This document shows positions 44,070-52,691 of a stretch of DNA of 58,564 nucleotides, one piece after another (position 1 is the stretch's first letter; the number at the start of each line of letters is the position of its first letter). The position numbers and the translations under genes were made by a program. The DNA is from Silicimonas sp. (GTDB lineage: Bacteria > Pseudomonadota > Alphaproteobacteria > Rhodobacterales > Rhodobacteraceae). Where the stretch lies: NCBI GenBank assembly GCA_013002465.1, contig JABDJO010000019.1:1-58564 (forward strand), in the 5' to 3' direction. The notes under the pieces were generated by a model, which saw nothing but the letters and a program-made list of their open reading frames with translations, had not been told where the DNA came from and searched no databases.

Positions 44070-46613
44070 ATGACGGATGCCACCTCCAAAAGCGTTCATC
44101 TTGCCGATTATGCAGCCCCGCCATGGTTGGTGGACAACGTGCATCTGACTGTCCAGCTCCATCCAACGGCGACCCGCGTGAAGTCTCGGATCGCATTTCG
44201 CCCGAACCCTGCCAGCAGCGACCGTACATTCCACCTTGACGGTGAGAACTTGCAGTTGATCCGCACGATGATCGACGGCCACCCGGTTACCCCACGCGTT
44301 CAGGACGACGCCCTCAGCGTTGCGGTGCCCGATGGCCCGTTCACCTGGGAATGCGAGGTCGAAATCAACCCCAAGGCCAATACCGCGCTGGAAGGTCTTT
44401 ACATTTCGAACGGCATGTATTGCACGCAATGCGAGGCCGAGGGATTTCGCAAGATCACCTACTACCCCGACCGCCCTGATGTCATGGCTCCCTTCACGGT
44501 GCGACTTGAAGGCGACGCCCCGGTGCTTTTGTCGAACGGCAACCAAACAGCATCAGGCGAGGGCTGGGCCGAATGGCACGATCCATGGCCGAAACCGTCG
44601 TACCTTTTTGCCCTCGTTGCCGGAGACTTGCGCGCGCAAACCGGCACACATCGCACGTCTGAAGGGCGTGATGTGACATTGAATGTCTGGGTGCGGCCGG
44701 GCGATGAAAGCCGATGCGCCTTTGCCATGGATGCGCTGAAACAGTCCATGGAGTGGGACGAAAAGGTCTATGGACGCGCCTATGATCTGGATGTCTTCAA
44801 CCTGGTTGCGGTTGACGATTTCAACGCTGGCGCGATGGAAAACAAGGGCTTGAACATCTTCAACTCGAAGTACGTTCTTGCATCGCCCGAAACTGCCACC
44901 GACCGCGACTATGAACTGATCGAAAGCATCGTGGCCCATGAGTACTTCCACAACTGGACCGGCAATCGCATCACCTGCCGCGACTGGTTTCAGCTTTGCC
45001 TGAAAGAGGGGCTGACCGTGTTTCGCGACCAGCAATTCTCGGGGGACATGCGCAGCCACGCGGTGAAACGGATCGACGATGTTCTGATGCTGCGCGCGCG
45101 CCAGTTCCGCGAGGACAATGGCCCCCTCGCCCATCCGGTCAGGCCGGAAAGCTTTATTGAGATCAACAACTTCTACACGGCAACCGTCTATGAAAAAGGT
45201 GCCGAGGTGATCGGGATGCTGAAAACCCTGGTCGGTGATCAGGCCTATGGTGAAGCGCTGGATCTGTATTTCAGCCGCCACGACGGGCAGGCCTGCACCA
45301 TCGAAGATTGGCTGAAGGTCTTTGAAGACACGACCGGACGCGACCTGTCTCAATTCAAGCTGTGGTACGGGCAGGCTGGAACGCCGCGTGTCACGATCAC
45401 CACCGAGCAGACCAACAGCGGCTGGCAGGTGATCGCCGCCCAGCATACGCCGCCGACGCCGGGACAGGATGCCAAATCCCCCCTGGTGATCCCCGTTCGG
45501 CTTGCGCTGTTCGACAAATCCGGCACGCAACTTCGCGATGAGGAAACCGTGGTGCTGGAAACTTCCGAAGCCGTGCTGACAACCATCGACACCGACGAAC
45601 CGCCGATTGTCTCGGCCTTTCGCGGGTTCAGCGCCCCGGTAATCGTGGATCAGGCGCTGTCGACCAAGGACCGGCTGACGCTGTTGGCCCATGACACCGA
45701 CCCCTTCAACCGGTGGGAAGCCGGGCGCACGCTTGCCAAAGAACAGTTGATCGGTCTGATTACCGAAGACACCGGCCCGGATTCAGCCTTTTTGGACGCA
45801 CTTGGTCGATTGCTGCAGGACGAAACCCTCGACTTTGCTTTTCGCGCTTTCGCTCTTGGTCTGCCCTCGGAAAGCGAACTTGCGCAATCGCTGTTTGACG
45901 CCGGGCAATCGCCGGATCCCGCCCGCATCCATGAAAAACGCGAAAGCCTCTTGCGGGCCATTGGCGAGGCCCACAGGGACACATTCGAGCAGATGGTCAA
46001 GTCACTGTTCAATCCCAAGGCTTATGACCCGAACCCTGTTGATGCAGGTCGTCGTTCTTTGCGCCTGAAAGCCGCCAGCTACCTCGCCGCCGCGGGAGAG
46101 GCGAGTTGTGCGAAGCACATATTCGATGAAGCCGACAACATGACCGAAAGCATCGGCGCCCTCGGGATTTTGATCAAATCGGGCGACGGCAATAGCGAAG
46201 CGTCGCAATTCTTTGATCGCTGGAAATCCGACCCCAACACGCTGGACAAGTGGTTTTCGACCCTGATCGCCAACGCCTCCCCCGAGCGCGCTGCCACCGT
46301 TGCAAGGGAAATGACCGAACTGCCGGAGTTCACCTGGAAGACGCCGAACCGGTTTCGGGCCGTGATTGGCTCACTTTCGGGCAATTTTGCCGGGTTCCAC
46401 CGGGCTGACGGTTCGGGTTACGCATTTGTAGCCGATTGGCTGGCAAAGCTCGATCCGGTCAATCCGCAAACTGCCGCCCGCATGGCGACCGTTTTTGAAA
46501 CCATGTCCATGTTTGATGGCGACCGGCAGAGCAAGATGCGTGACGCGCTGCAACGTCTGCGCAAGAACCCCAGCCGCGACATGGACGAGATCACGGCGCG
46601 GATCCTGGGCTGA
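44070..46613 (+). CDS. pepN: Aminopeptidase N (M1 family)
   Basis: 847 residues from the ATG at 44070 with AAAAGG upstream; the open frame reaches back to 43974 but the extra part is not family-like. A cytoplasmic zinc aminopeptidase. GAMEN exopeptidase motif at 254-258; zinc site HEYFH at 290-294 with E313 in LKEGLTVFRDQ; the substrate tyrosine lies in the YEKGAEVIGMLK region. The C-terminal alpha-helical domain is of the DUF3458 type found in E. coli PepN. Length is slightly below the 870 of E. coli. It is single and likely housekeeping. Confidence 0.95.
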   Translation: MTDATSKSVHLADYAAPPWLVDNVHLTVQLHPTATRVKSRIAFRPNPASSDRTFHLDGENLQLIRTMIDGHPVTPRVQDDALSVAVPDGPFTWECEVEINPKANTALEGLYISNGMYCTQCEAEGFRKITYYPDRPDVMAPFTVRLEGDAPVLLSNGNQTASGEGWAEWHDPWPKPSYLFALVAGDLRAQTGTHRTSEGRDVTLNVWVRPGDESRCAFAMDALKQSMEWDEKVYGRAYDLDVFNLVAVDDFNAGAMENKGLNIFNSKYVLASPETATDRDYELIESIVAHEYFHNWTGNRITCRDWFQLCLKEGLTVFRDQQFSGDMRSHAVKRIDDVLMLRARQFREDNGPLAHPVRPESFIEINNFYTATVYEKGAEVIGMLKTLVGDQAYGEALDLYFSRHDGQACTIEDWLKVFEDTTGRDLSQFKLWYGQAGTPRVTITTEQTNSGWQVIAAQHTPPTPGQDAKSPLVIPVRLALFDKSGTQLRDEETVVLETSEAVLTTIDTDEPPIVSAFRGFSAPVIVDQALSTKDRLTLLAHDTDPFNRWEAGRTLAKEQLIGLITEDTGPDSAFLDALGRLLQDETLDFAFRAFALGLPSESELAQSLFDAGQSPDPARIHEKRESLLRAIGEAHRDTFEQMVKSLFNPKAYDPNPVDAGRRSLRLKAASYLAAAGEASCAKHIFDEADNMTESIGALGILIKSGDGNSEASQFFDRWKSDPNTLDKWFSTLIANASPERAATVAREMTELPEFTWKTPNRFRAVIGSLSGNFAGFHRADGSGYAFVADWLAKLDPVNPQTAARMATVFETMSMFDGDRQSKMRDALQRLRKNPSRDMDEITARILG

Positions 46614-46623
46614 TGGGTTGAAG

Positions 46624-46632
46624 TTATCCACA
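46624..46632 (+). promoter_or_regulatory. Single perfect DnaA box
   Basis: TTATCCACA, the E. coli-type consensus, 11 bases after pepN, followed by an AT-rich stretch to about 46680. No second perfect box is nearby, so an origin is not supported; it may be a titration or regulatory site or chance. Confidence 0.3.
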
Positions 46633-46797
46633 GTCAGTGAAAAGACGTAACTCTCATTAATTACATTATGTTATGCCTCTTACTTCATGCGATTTGGCCA
46701 AATCCCGCCGTTTGCGACACTGACCCTCTGGGGCACATCGGGGCAAGATGTTAAACTAGCCCCAAGATGTTGTGAAAATCGTGTTGATGATTTGCCC

Positions 46798-47658
46798 ATG
46801 AAAGACCGCATCGACCCTCTGATCGCCGAACGTGCTCCCTGGCTCTTCGAACAAACGCCGTTGGCCGCCTTGTCGCGACGGTTCTTGATGTCACTTCTTG
46901 GCTATCGGCAAACGCTTGAACTGGGCAGGTTGTACCAGGATTGGCCAACAGACCGCACAATGCACCATGTGGCAGGGCTTTTGGCGCGCGATGTCGACGT
47001 TTCCGGCTTGGAAAATATCCCACGGCAAGGCTCTGCGCTGATTGTCGCCAACCACCCAACCGGCATTGCCGACGGAATTATGCTGCACCACGCAATCAGT
47101 CCGATCCGACCGGATCTGTTCATTTATGCCAATTCGGATATTTTGAAGATTCTGCCGCAGTTTCAAAGCCTTATCGCACCCGTCGAATGGCAGGTTGAAA
47201 AGCGGACCCGTGCGAAGACGCGCGAAACCATGGAATACACCCGAAGGGCCATCGACGAAGGCAGACTTGGGGTCATTTTCCCCTCGGGGCGGCTGGCCAA
47301 ACGTCGGGGGCTAAAGCTTCATGAACGCGACTGGATGGCCTCGGCCGCGATGATCGCGCGCAAGTTCGATTTGCCGGTGATTCCGATGAACATCCGGGCC
47401 CGAAACTCGGCCCTGTTTTATCTCTTCGACCTGATCCACCCCACATTGCGCGATATCACGCTGTTCTACGAAACGCTGAACAAGGACCGGCAGCCCTATC
47501 GGTTGAACATCGGCGAGCCCATTTCGCCTGCCGCCATGCCCGCCAAATCGGACGAAGCCATCGAGGTCATGAAGCGCGCAACACTGGCCCTTGGTGGACG
47601 CTATGCGCCAACCGTTTCGCTGGTGCAGAACACCCGTTTGCCAAGCTGGGCGCGTTAA
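46798..47658 (+). CDS. 1-acyl-glycerol-3-phosphate acyltransferase family protein
   Basis: 286 residues from the ATG at 46798; a longer frame from 46687 adds non-family sequence. The PlsC-like fold shows an active-site motif NHPTGIAD with H86 and D92, i.e. H-x5-D rather than the textbook H-x4-D, and FPSGR near 165 in place of FPEGTR. Such NHPTGIAD proteins form a recognisable group in alphaproteobacteria annotated as lysophospholipid acyltransferases. No membrane segment is clear. The true acyl acceptor (lysophosphatidate, lyso-ornithine lipid or other) cannot be decided from sequence. Confidence 0.85.
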   Translation: MKDRIDPLIAERAPWLFEQTPLAALSRRFLMSLLGYRQTLELGRLYQDWPTDRTMHHVAGLLARDVDVSGLENIPRQGSALIVANHPTGIADGIMLHHAISPIRPDLFIYANSDILKILPQFQSLIAPVEWQVEKRTRAKTRETMEYTRRAIDEGRLGVIFPSGRLAKRRGLKLHERDWMASAAMIARKFDLPVIPMNIRARNSALFYLFDLIHPTLRDITLFYETLNKDRQPYRLNIGEPISPAAMPAKSDEAIEVMKRATLALGGRYAPTVSLVQNTRLPSWAR

Positions 47659-47754
47659 CCCTCTGGTGAAATAGGGCTAAATTCACTCGAATTTGCCATA
47701 AAGCTGCCGAAATGGATGGTCAATTTCTCCCTTAAGCCCTCCGGGAGAATGCAC

Positions 47755-48987
47755 ATGGCAGTACTGCAAACCCTTTTCGGCGGCCTGACCAGCCTGACAT
47801 TTCTGGCTTTTCTGGTCTCGCTTGGCATCGCGACCTACATCGGAACGCGGCGAAATCGAAACGCCGAGCGCCGGATGGCTGCAAAACTTGCAGAAAAAGA
47901 AGCATTCGCGTCGCCTGCGGGCCCGCGTGCCCTGCCCATTGAAACGAACGATCCCGATCTGGCGGAACGGGCCGCCGTCGCACGATATATCGCCGATCTG
48001 ATGCTGGCCGACGAGTGGACCGAAATCGGCGATCAAATCGCACATTGGGAAAGCCAGCTTGCATCGACCCCAAGCGGCTTGCGCTACCACGACATCGCGA
48101 CTGACGTTGCCCTTTCGGGGCTGCAATCCCTGATCGACAATGCTCCCCGCCAAAGCCTTGCCGACCTTCGCGAAGCCGAGATCGAACTGGGGCACTTCAT
48201 CGACACGTACCAAAGGGCCACCGAAAGCCATGTGCTGGCCCTCTTGGCTGCGCGGGCGCACCTGGCCATCGGCGCTGCCTGCCGCGCTGATCTCTGGCCC
48301 GAGCCGCAGCGGCGGCAGGCGTGGCGTACAATGGCACGCCACTTTGTCGACGCCGGCGAAATCCTGGGCAATTACGACCCCCTGGCCCATATGTCGCCGC
48401 TTTTGGCCGAAGCGCGATATTTGCAAGCGCTTGGCTCGCCCGCCGGGTCGCACCGCCTGCCCCGGTTGTTCGAAAAGTGGGTTGATCTGGACCCTGCGAA
48501 CCCTGCCATCTACGAACGACACGCCGACCACCTGGCCGACCCGGATATTTTCAGTGACGAAGCCATTCTGGCCGAGGCCGACGCGGCACTAGAGCGCACT
48601 GACGACACCCTTGGATTTGGCGGCTATGCGTTGTTTTTTCTGCCACTTCTGGAACGACGCGACGGTGCGCGGCATCTTCTGGACGCCGATCTCTTTGCCT
48701 CGGCCATGCTTGATCTGGCTTCGTTGGAAGCCAGCCAGGCGGAAGTGAACCAGGCCGCCAATGCTCTGGCCGCCGAAGTGCGTGCAGATCACAACCAGAA
48801 CCTGGCATTGTCGGACACGCTCTACATGGTGATTCAGGACTATCTAGAGGTGATTTATCCCCGACTCTGGACCTTGCCCCAAGACGATGTGCAGGCCCTT
48901 GTACAAGAAGCTGCCGATGTCATCCCGGTTCCTGTCGGCGACACCGCAGTTAATGAAAACCACACTCGCATGTCAGAAGCTGCCTGA
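47755..48987 (+). CDS. Anchored helical protein of unknown function, 410 aa
   Basis: Start at the ATG at 47755 with GGGAG eight bases before it (another ATG at 47749). An N-terminal membrane segment (about 5-27) is followed by a basic RRNRNAERR stretch and then about 370 residues of helical, alanine- and leucine-rich sequence with TPR-like character. No catalytic motif is recognised. The gene is 16 bases upstream of the 172-aa gene, which has the same plan of an N-terminal anchor and a helical body, so the two likely form a cytoplasm-facing membrane pair. Confidence 0.7.
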   Translation: MAVLQTLFGGLTSLTFLAFLVSLGIATYIGTRRNRNAERRMAAKLAEKEAFASPAGPRALPIETNDPDLAERAAVARYIADLMLADEWTEIGDQIAHWESQLASTPSGLRYHDIATDVALSGLQSLIDNAPRQSLADLREAEIELGHFIDTYQRATESHVLALLAARAHLAIGAACRADLWPEPQRRQAWRTMARHFVDAGEILGNYDPLAHMSPLLAEARYLQALGSPAGSHRLPRLFEKWVDLDPANPAIYERHADHLADPDIFSDEAILAEADAALERTDDTLGFGGYALFFLPLLERRDGARHLLDADLFASAMLDLASLEASQAEVNQAANALAAEVRADHNQNLALSDTLYMVIQDYLEVIYPRLWTLPQDDVQALVQEAADVIPVPVGDTAVNENHTRMSEAA

Positions 48988-49002
48988 CAGAGGACCAAGT
49001 AC

Positions 49003-49521
49003 ATGCATATCGTCATCGCCGTCGTCGGGCTGATCACAGCCGCCTATTTCCTTATCATGCGGGCCAGAAATGCCGCTGAAATGACGTCTGAGTTGCTCGA
49101 TATGGCCGATGATGTGCGTGCGGCTGCGCGCCGCTTCGGATTTCGCCGTAACAAGGCCGTCCACCCGGTCGATGCGATAGAAGATGTCAACACGGCAGCA
49201 GCCACGGTCGCTACGGCCTATTTGGAACTGCACGGACTGCCGACCGAGGAAACCAAGAACGCGCTTCTCAGATCCCTGCAAACGGAACTTCACGTGTCGA
49301 AACCCGATGCCGAGGAACTTTTGATCCTGGGCCGCTGGCTGATGAACGAATGCCACGGGTCGGCCCCGGCGATCTCGCGCGCCGCACGGCAGCTTTATCG
49401 GCTGACGGGTGGCGACATTGGTCCTTTGATGGAGATCCTGAAAGCGGCTTCGGCCGATCCCTTGACCGACCAGCAACGCGAGGCGTTGGACGAAATCCGC
49501 CGCGCTTTCCGCATCAAGTAA
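49003..49521 (+). CDS. Anchored helical protein of unknown function, 172 aa
   Basis: ATG at 49003 with GAGGA upstream. N-terminal membrane segment at about 2-19, then a cytoplasmic helical domain. The sequence VATAYLELHGLPTEETKNALLRSL and the DAEELLILGRWLMNEC stretch recall TerB-like helical domains, but this is a weak impression. It closely follows the 410-aa gene. Its stop is two bases before the end of the convergent transglycosylase gene. Confidence 0.65.
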   Translation: MHIVIAVVGLITAAYFLIMRARNAAEMTSELLDMADDVRAAARRFGFRRNKAVHPVDAIEDVNTAAATVATAYLELHGLPTEETKNALLRSLQTELHVSKPDAEELLILGRWLMNECHGSAPAISRAARQLYRLTGGDIGPLMEILKAASADPLTDQQREALDEIRRAFRIK

Positions 49522-49523
49522 GT

Positions 49524-50210
49524 TCAGGGCCGCCGCTTAGGGCGCACCTCGGACAGTGGGCGGCAAAAGGCCTGACGCTTGGTATAGCGCTGCATGTCGC
49601 GGCGCATCCAATCGTTGCGGATCGGGCCCCAGTCGGCGGCCACACCGCGCCAGCGGGTGTCTTTCAGCGAAATCGCCTCGTCGCGCGGCACTGTGATGGC
49701 CATGATGCGCACAGCGCAGTTCAGATTGTCGGGCCCGTTCTTCAGGGCCGTCCCGCTTTGCACCCGGCAATCGCGGAACTCGGCCGTAGGTGGATAAATC
49801 TGCAGCAACCCGAACCAACGACCGCCACCGCCAACCGCCCGTGGGTTCCATGTGCTTTCATAGCGCGCCAGCGTCGACATGAGCGCGACCCAGAACGCCG
49901 CCCGGGTTTCGGCATCGTGGTCCGGGTAGGCCGGACACCAATCGGCAATGTCTTTTGGCACGACCTTCAGCAATGCTGCCCCGTGGGTATTAACCGCCGA
50001 AAGCGCAACGCGTGACCACAAAGGGCCGTTGCGGCGATACTCCCATCTGGCGCGCGGCAAGTCCGCGCTCCGCGCCGCAGGACGCCCGGAAAGATCAAGC
50101 GTGATCGGGTCTTCTTCGACAATCGGGATGGACCGGGTCGCAGGGCGTTCCTGCGCATCTGCCACCAGCGGCGCGATGGCCAGTATCAACGGAGCAACCA
50201 GCCGCTTCAT
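49524..50210 (-). CDS. Lytic transglycosylase SLT-domain protein, soluble periplasmic form
   Basis: 228 residues from the ATG at 50210, which forms an ATGA overlap with the stop of the upstream copy. Signal peptide at about 1-19 (LVAPLILAIAPLVADA, cleaved after ADA), so periplasmic. The SLT-like domain has the catalytic Glu in LARYESTWNP and the GLLQIYPPTA motif; the ending GVAADWGPIRND matches the neighbour. It should cleave peptidoglycan glycan strands to 1,6-anhydro products. It is the second of two tandem paralogues; the other is a lipoprotein. Confidence 0.85.
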   Translation of the reverse strand: MKRLVAPLILAIAPLVADAQERPATRSIPIVEEDPITLDLSGRPAARSADLPRARWEYRRNGPLWSRVALSAVNTHGAALLKVVPKDIADWCPAYPDHDAETRAAFWVALMSTLARYESTWNPRAVGGGGRWFGLLQIYPPTAEFRDCRVQSGTALKNGPDNLNCAVRIMAITVPRDEAISLKDTRWRGVAADWGPIRNDWMRRDMQRYTKRQAFCRPLSEVRPKRRP

Positions 50211-50797
50211 CGCGCACACTGAGGTTGTGCCAGGGTGGCGGCTTGAATATCCAGTCGCTTGGTTTCCTGGTGAAACGGCCCCCAATCGGCGGCGACACCG
50301 CGCATTCCTTGTGAAATCACCCCATCACGCGGCACCGTGATGGCCATGATGCGAATGCCGCAGGCCAGGTTCAATCCCCCGTTCTTCAGATCGTCCGCCG
50401 TGCGTGCCCGACAGCCGTAACCACGGGCCGTGGCGGGCGAAATCTGCAAAAGCCCGTGCCACCTGCCCTCACCTCCCGAAGCCTCGGGCCGCCAGGTGCT
50501 TTCGTGTTTGGCCAGCGCCGACAGGAAATGCACCCAGAACGCCGCCCGTCCGTCGGTGCCCGCCACCCGGTAGCCCGGGCAGTATTTGTCGATGTCCCGA
50601 GGAACCGTCCCGACCAGCGCCGCCCCGTGGCCATTCAGTGCAGCAAGTGCGGATTTCGTCCATTGCTCGGCTTCGGGGCGATGATCCCAAAGCGAACGTG
50701 GCAGGGTGGCCGATGGTGCAGCCACTTCTACGGGCGCGCGACTGCATGCCACGATTGAAAGTGTCAGAAAAAGAAGGGAAAGCGCGATCCGCCGCAT
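50207..50797 (-). CDS. Lytic transglycosylase SLT-domain lipoprotein
   Basis: 196 residues from the ATG at 50797. The signal MRRIALSLLFLTLSIVAC ends in a lipobox (IVAC), so it is lipid-anchored. The catalytic domain matches the next gene: LAKHESTWRP with the catalytic Glu, GLLQISPATARGYGC, GIRIMAITVPRD and GVAADWGP. The two copies were made by tandem duplication and then split into an anchored and a soluble version, each with its own extra cysteines (probable disulfides). Confidence 0.85.
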   Translation of the reverse strand: MRRIALSLLFLTLSIVACSRAPVEVAAPSATLPRSLWDHRPEAEQWTKSALAALNGHGAALVGTVPRDIDKYCPGYRVAGTDGRAAFWVHFLSALAKHESTWRPEASGGEGRWHGLLQISPATARGYGCRARTADDLKNGGLNLACGIRIMAITVPRDGVISQGMRGVAADWGPFHQETKRLDIQAATLAQPQCAR

Positions 50798-50987
50798 GTT
50801 GTGTCTTGTCGTCCATGTCGCGCCCCGCCTGGACACATTGCACGATCCGATCTGGCCTGCCAAGCATTTCCGGGTCAGTCGGCCTTACCCGATGACAAAT
50901 CGGCAATTATCGACCGAATTTCAGACAACCTTTTCATCCCGGCACCCTTTTGAAACAATCGCCAAAGTGTCAGTGAAAGGGACGGCC

Positions 50988-51353
50988 ATGCATTATCACC
51001 ACCTTTACAGCGATGAGGCTGGCGAAAGTCGTTGGCGCCGGGTTGAAGTGGACCTCAGCGAACAGGCATTTGCACCACCAGCCAAATCCATATTCGTCTC
51101 TGAAGGTGAACCCGCAAAGGCAACGCTGTTTCTACGACTGCCTGCAGGCTGGAACGAACCAATTCACCCAACCCCGAAACGACAGTTCCTTGCCGCCCTA
51201 AAGGGCCGCATCGCGGTGACCGCAAGCGACGGTGAAACACGCGAAATCGGCCCCGGCGATGTCTGGCGGATGGAGGACCGGACAGGCAAAGGGCACCACA
51301 CTTGTGTCCTCGGAGACGACGATTTCGAAGCCATCATGATCCAGTTCGACTGA
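50988..51353 (+). CDS. Cupin-domain protein
   Basis: 121 residues from the ATG at 50988, with GAAAGGGA upstream. A single small beta-barrel: PTPKRQFLAALKGRIAVTASDGETREIGPGDVWRMED (in part) with cupin motif 1 of the reduced type (few histidines) and HHTCVLGDDDFEAIMIQ. The metal-binding His pattern is incomplete, so catalysis is unsure. It ends 20 bases inside the 3' end of the convergent HxlR gene. Confidence 0.8.
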   Translation: MHYHHLYSDEAGESRWRRVEVDLSEQAFAPPAKSIFVSEGEPAKATLFLRLPAGWNEPIHPTPKRQFLAALKGRIAVTASDGETREIGPGDVWRMEDRTGKGHHTCVLGDDDFEAIMIQFD

Positions 51354-52050
51354 CATCTCTTTCCACCCGTGAAGCGGGCCGTGGGACCGCGGCCGCCGAC
51401 GACAGTGGAAACCACTTGCTGAATCGTTGGCAAATCAGGCTTTCGCCGTGGATGGTCAGGCGTTGATCCCCCAAGGCTTCTGCCATCGGGATATCCCCCA
51501 TCCAAACACCAATCAGATCACGCGATTTGCCTCGGATATAGGCGCTGACGTCCTTTCCCGGATCCTGATAGCACAAGTCACGCTGCCCGCCGTCACAGAC
51601 CACCCACCAGGTCGAAAAGTCTTCCAGATCGGGAAACTGAAAGCACAGCACGGTTTCTCCGTCGGGCAATTCATCGGCGACGATGCTGCGTTCGATATCG
51701 AACATCAGAAAAGATACATCCGCCTCGTTGTCGTGCAATTCGTCACGGGCCCATCTCATACCCCAGACCGCAAGAGCCTCGATAACGGGCGCAAGCTCCT
51801 TTCCGGCCGGTGTCAATCTGTACTCATGCCCGCGCTGACCGCTGATCGGTCGTCTGACGATCACACCTTGGGTTTCAAGGTCTTTCAGGCGGGTGTTGAG
51901 CACCGTGGGGGAAATGCGCGGCATTCCCTTTTGAAGTACGGAAAATCGAGTGCTGCCCAGCAACAGCTCTCGCACAATGAGCAAGGTCCATGTGTCGCCC
52001 AAAATTTCCGAGGATTTTGCGACTGGGCAGAATTGTCCGTATTTCGCCAT
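51334..52050 (-). CDS. HxlR-family transcriptional regulator with C-terminal ligand domain
   Basis: 238 residues. N-terminal winged helix of HxlR type (about 8-100): CPVAKSSEILGDTWTLLIVRELLLGSTRF in part, ISPTVLNTRLKDLE recognition helix, and the wing GHEYRLTPAGKEL. The C-terminal 130 residues are an SCP2-like fold, as in many proteobacterial HxlR regulators, which may bind a small hydrophobic ligand. It is divergent from the small membrane protein at 52163 and separated by a perfect palindrome, the likely operator. Cytoplasmic, probable dimer. Confidence 0.88.
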   Translation of the reverse strand: MAKYGQFCPVAKSSEILGDTWTLLIVRELLLGSTRFSVLQKGMPRISPTVLNTRLKDLETQGVIVRRPISGQRGHEYRLTPAGKELAPVIEALAVWGMRWARDELHDNEADVSFLMFDIERSIVADELPDGETVLCFQFPDLEDFSTWWVVCDGGQRDLCYQDPGKDVSAYIRGKSRDLIGVWMGDIPMAEALGDQRLTIHGESLICQRFSKWFPLSSAAAVPRPASRVERDVSRTGS

Positions 52051-52059
52051 GGTTCACCC

Positions 52060-52078
52060 AACTACGTATTCCGTAGTT
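52060..52078. promoter_or_regulatory. Palindromic operator of HxlR regulator
   Basis: AACTACGtattcCGTAGTT: perfect 7-base arms. It starts ten bases before the HxlR start and lies 85 bases upstream of the divergent membrane gene, so it fits autoregulation plus control of that gene. Confidence 0.7.
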
Positions 52079-52162
52079 CTTTCATACATCCCGCGCAGTA
52101 TTCTGGCCAGAGTCTTCCCGTCAAAAGTGCCGACATCAGCATTTTGAAAGGAAACCCAACCC

Positions 52163-52576
52163 ATGAAAGACCTAATGATCAATATTTTCCAAATCGCCGG
52201 CGTCGTGTTCCTCAGATTTCGCCCCGTGTCGCGAATTTGGGCCATATGGCTTGTTGCCGTGAACATGGCCTGTCTTGCCTTTATCCAGCACCTGGAAGCC
52301 CAGGTCGTTTTTGCGACAACCGGGCTTGCCTTGGTCATTCAGGCCCTCATTCACAGCCGGACAGGTTTTACGCGGCTTTTGGGCGTTTCGCATCTGTTGT
52401 GGATCCCGATGTTTGCCTGGTTGGCAACACGACTGGACACCATTGCCATGAACCCCGACCTGCAGTTGTGGCTAGCTTTGGTATTTGCCACAAATGTGGT
52501 GTCGTTTCTCATCGACACTGTGGACGTCACCCGCTTCTGGGCTGGTGAGCGCGATCCACATTACAGTTGGTCCTGA
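52163..52576 (+). CDS. Small four-helix membrane protein, family copy 2
   Basis: 137 residues, four membrane segments (about 21-40, 46-66, 74-93, 103-122). Same family as the protein at 34008-34409: matching [16 protein letters not shown] and [19 protein letters not shown] with a short polar tail. The ATG at 52163 has GAAAGGAA upstream. It is probably the regulated target of the HxlR gene on the other strand. Function unknown; the location beside a redox/aldehyde-type regulator family suggests a stress-response membrane protein, which is inference. Confidence 0.75.
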   Translation: MKDLMINIFQIAGVVFLRFRPVSRIWAIWLVAVNMACLAFIQHLEAQVVFATTGLALVIQALIHSRTGFTRLLGVSHLLWIPMFAWLATRLDTIAMNPDLQLWLALVFATNVVSFLIDTVDVTRFWAGERDPHYSWS

Positions 52577-52691
52577 TCAAAGGGGCGCCCTGACGCGGCG
52601 CTCCCAACCAACTATCCCCAACTCGGGCTTGCTCAGGCCTTCCTTGACGCCTAGAACCCAGAACGCGCGAAAGACACCGGAGCAGACGCAC

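Noticed and set aside
46614-46797. Replication origin
   Set aside because: Only one perfect DnaA box and no dnaA, parAB, repABC or gidA genes nearby.
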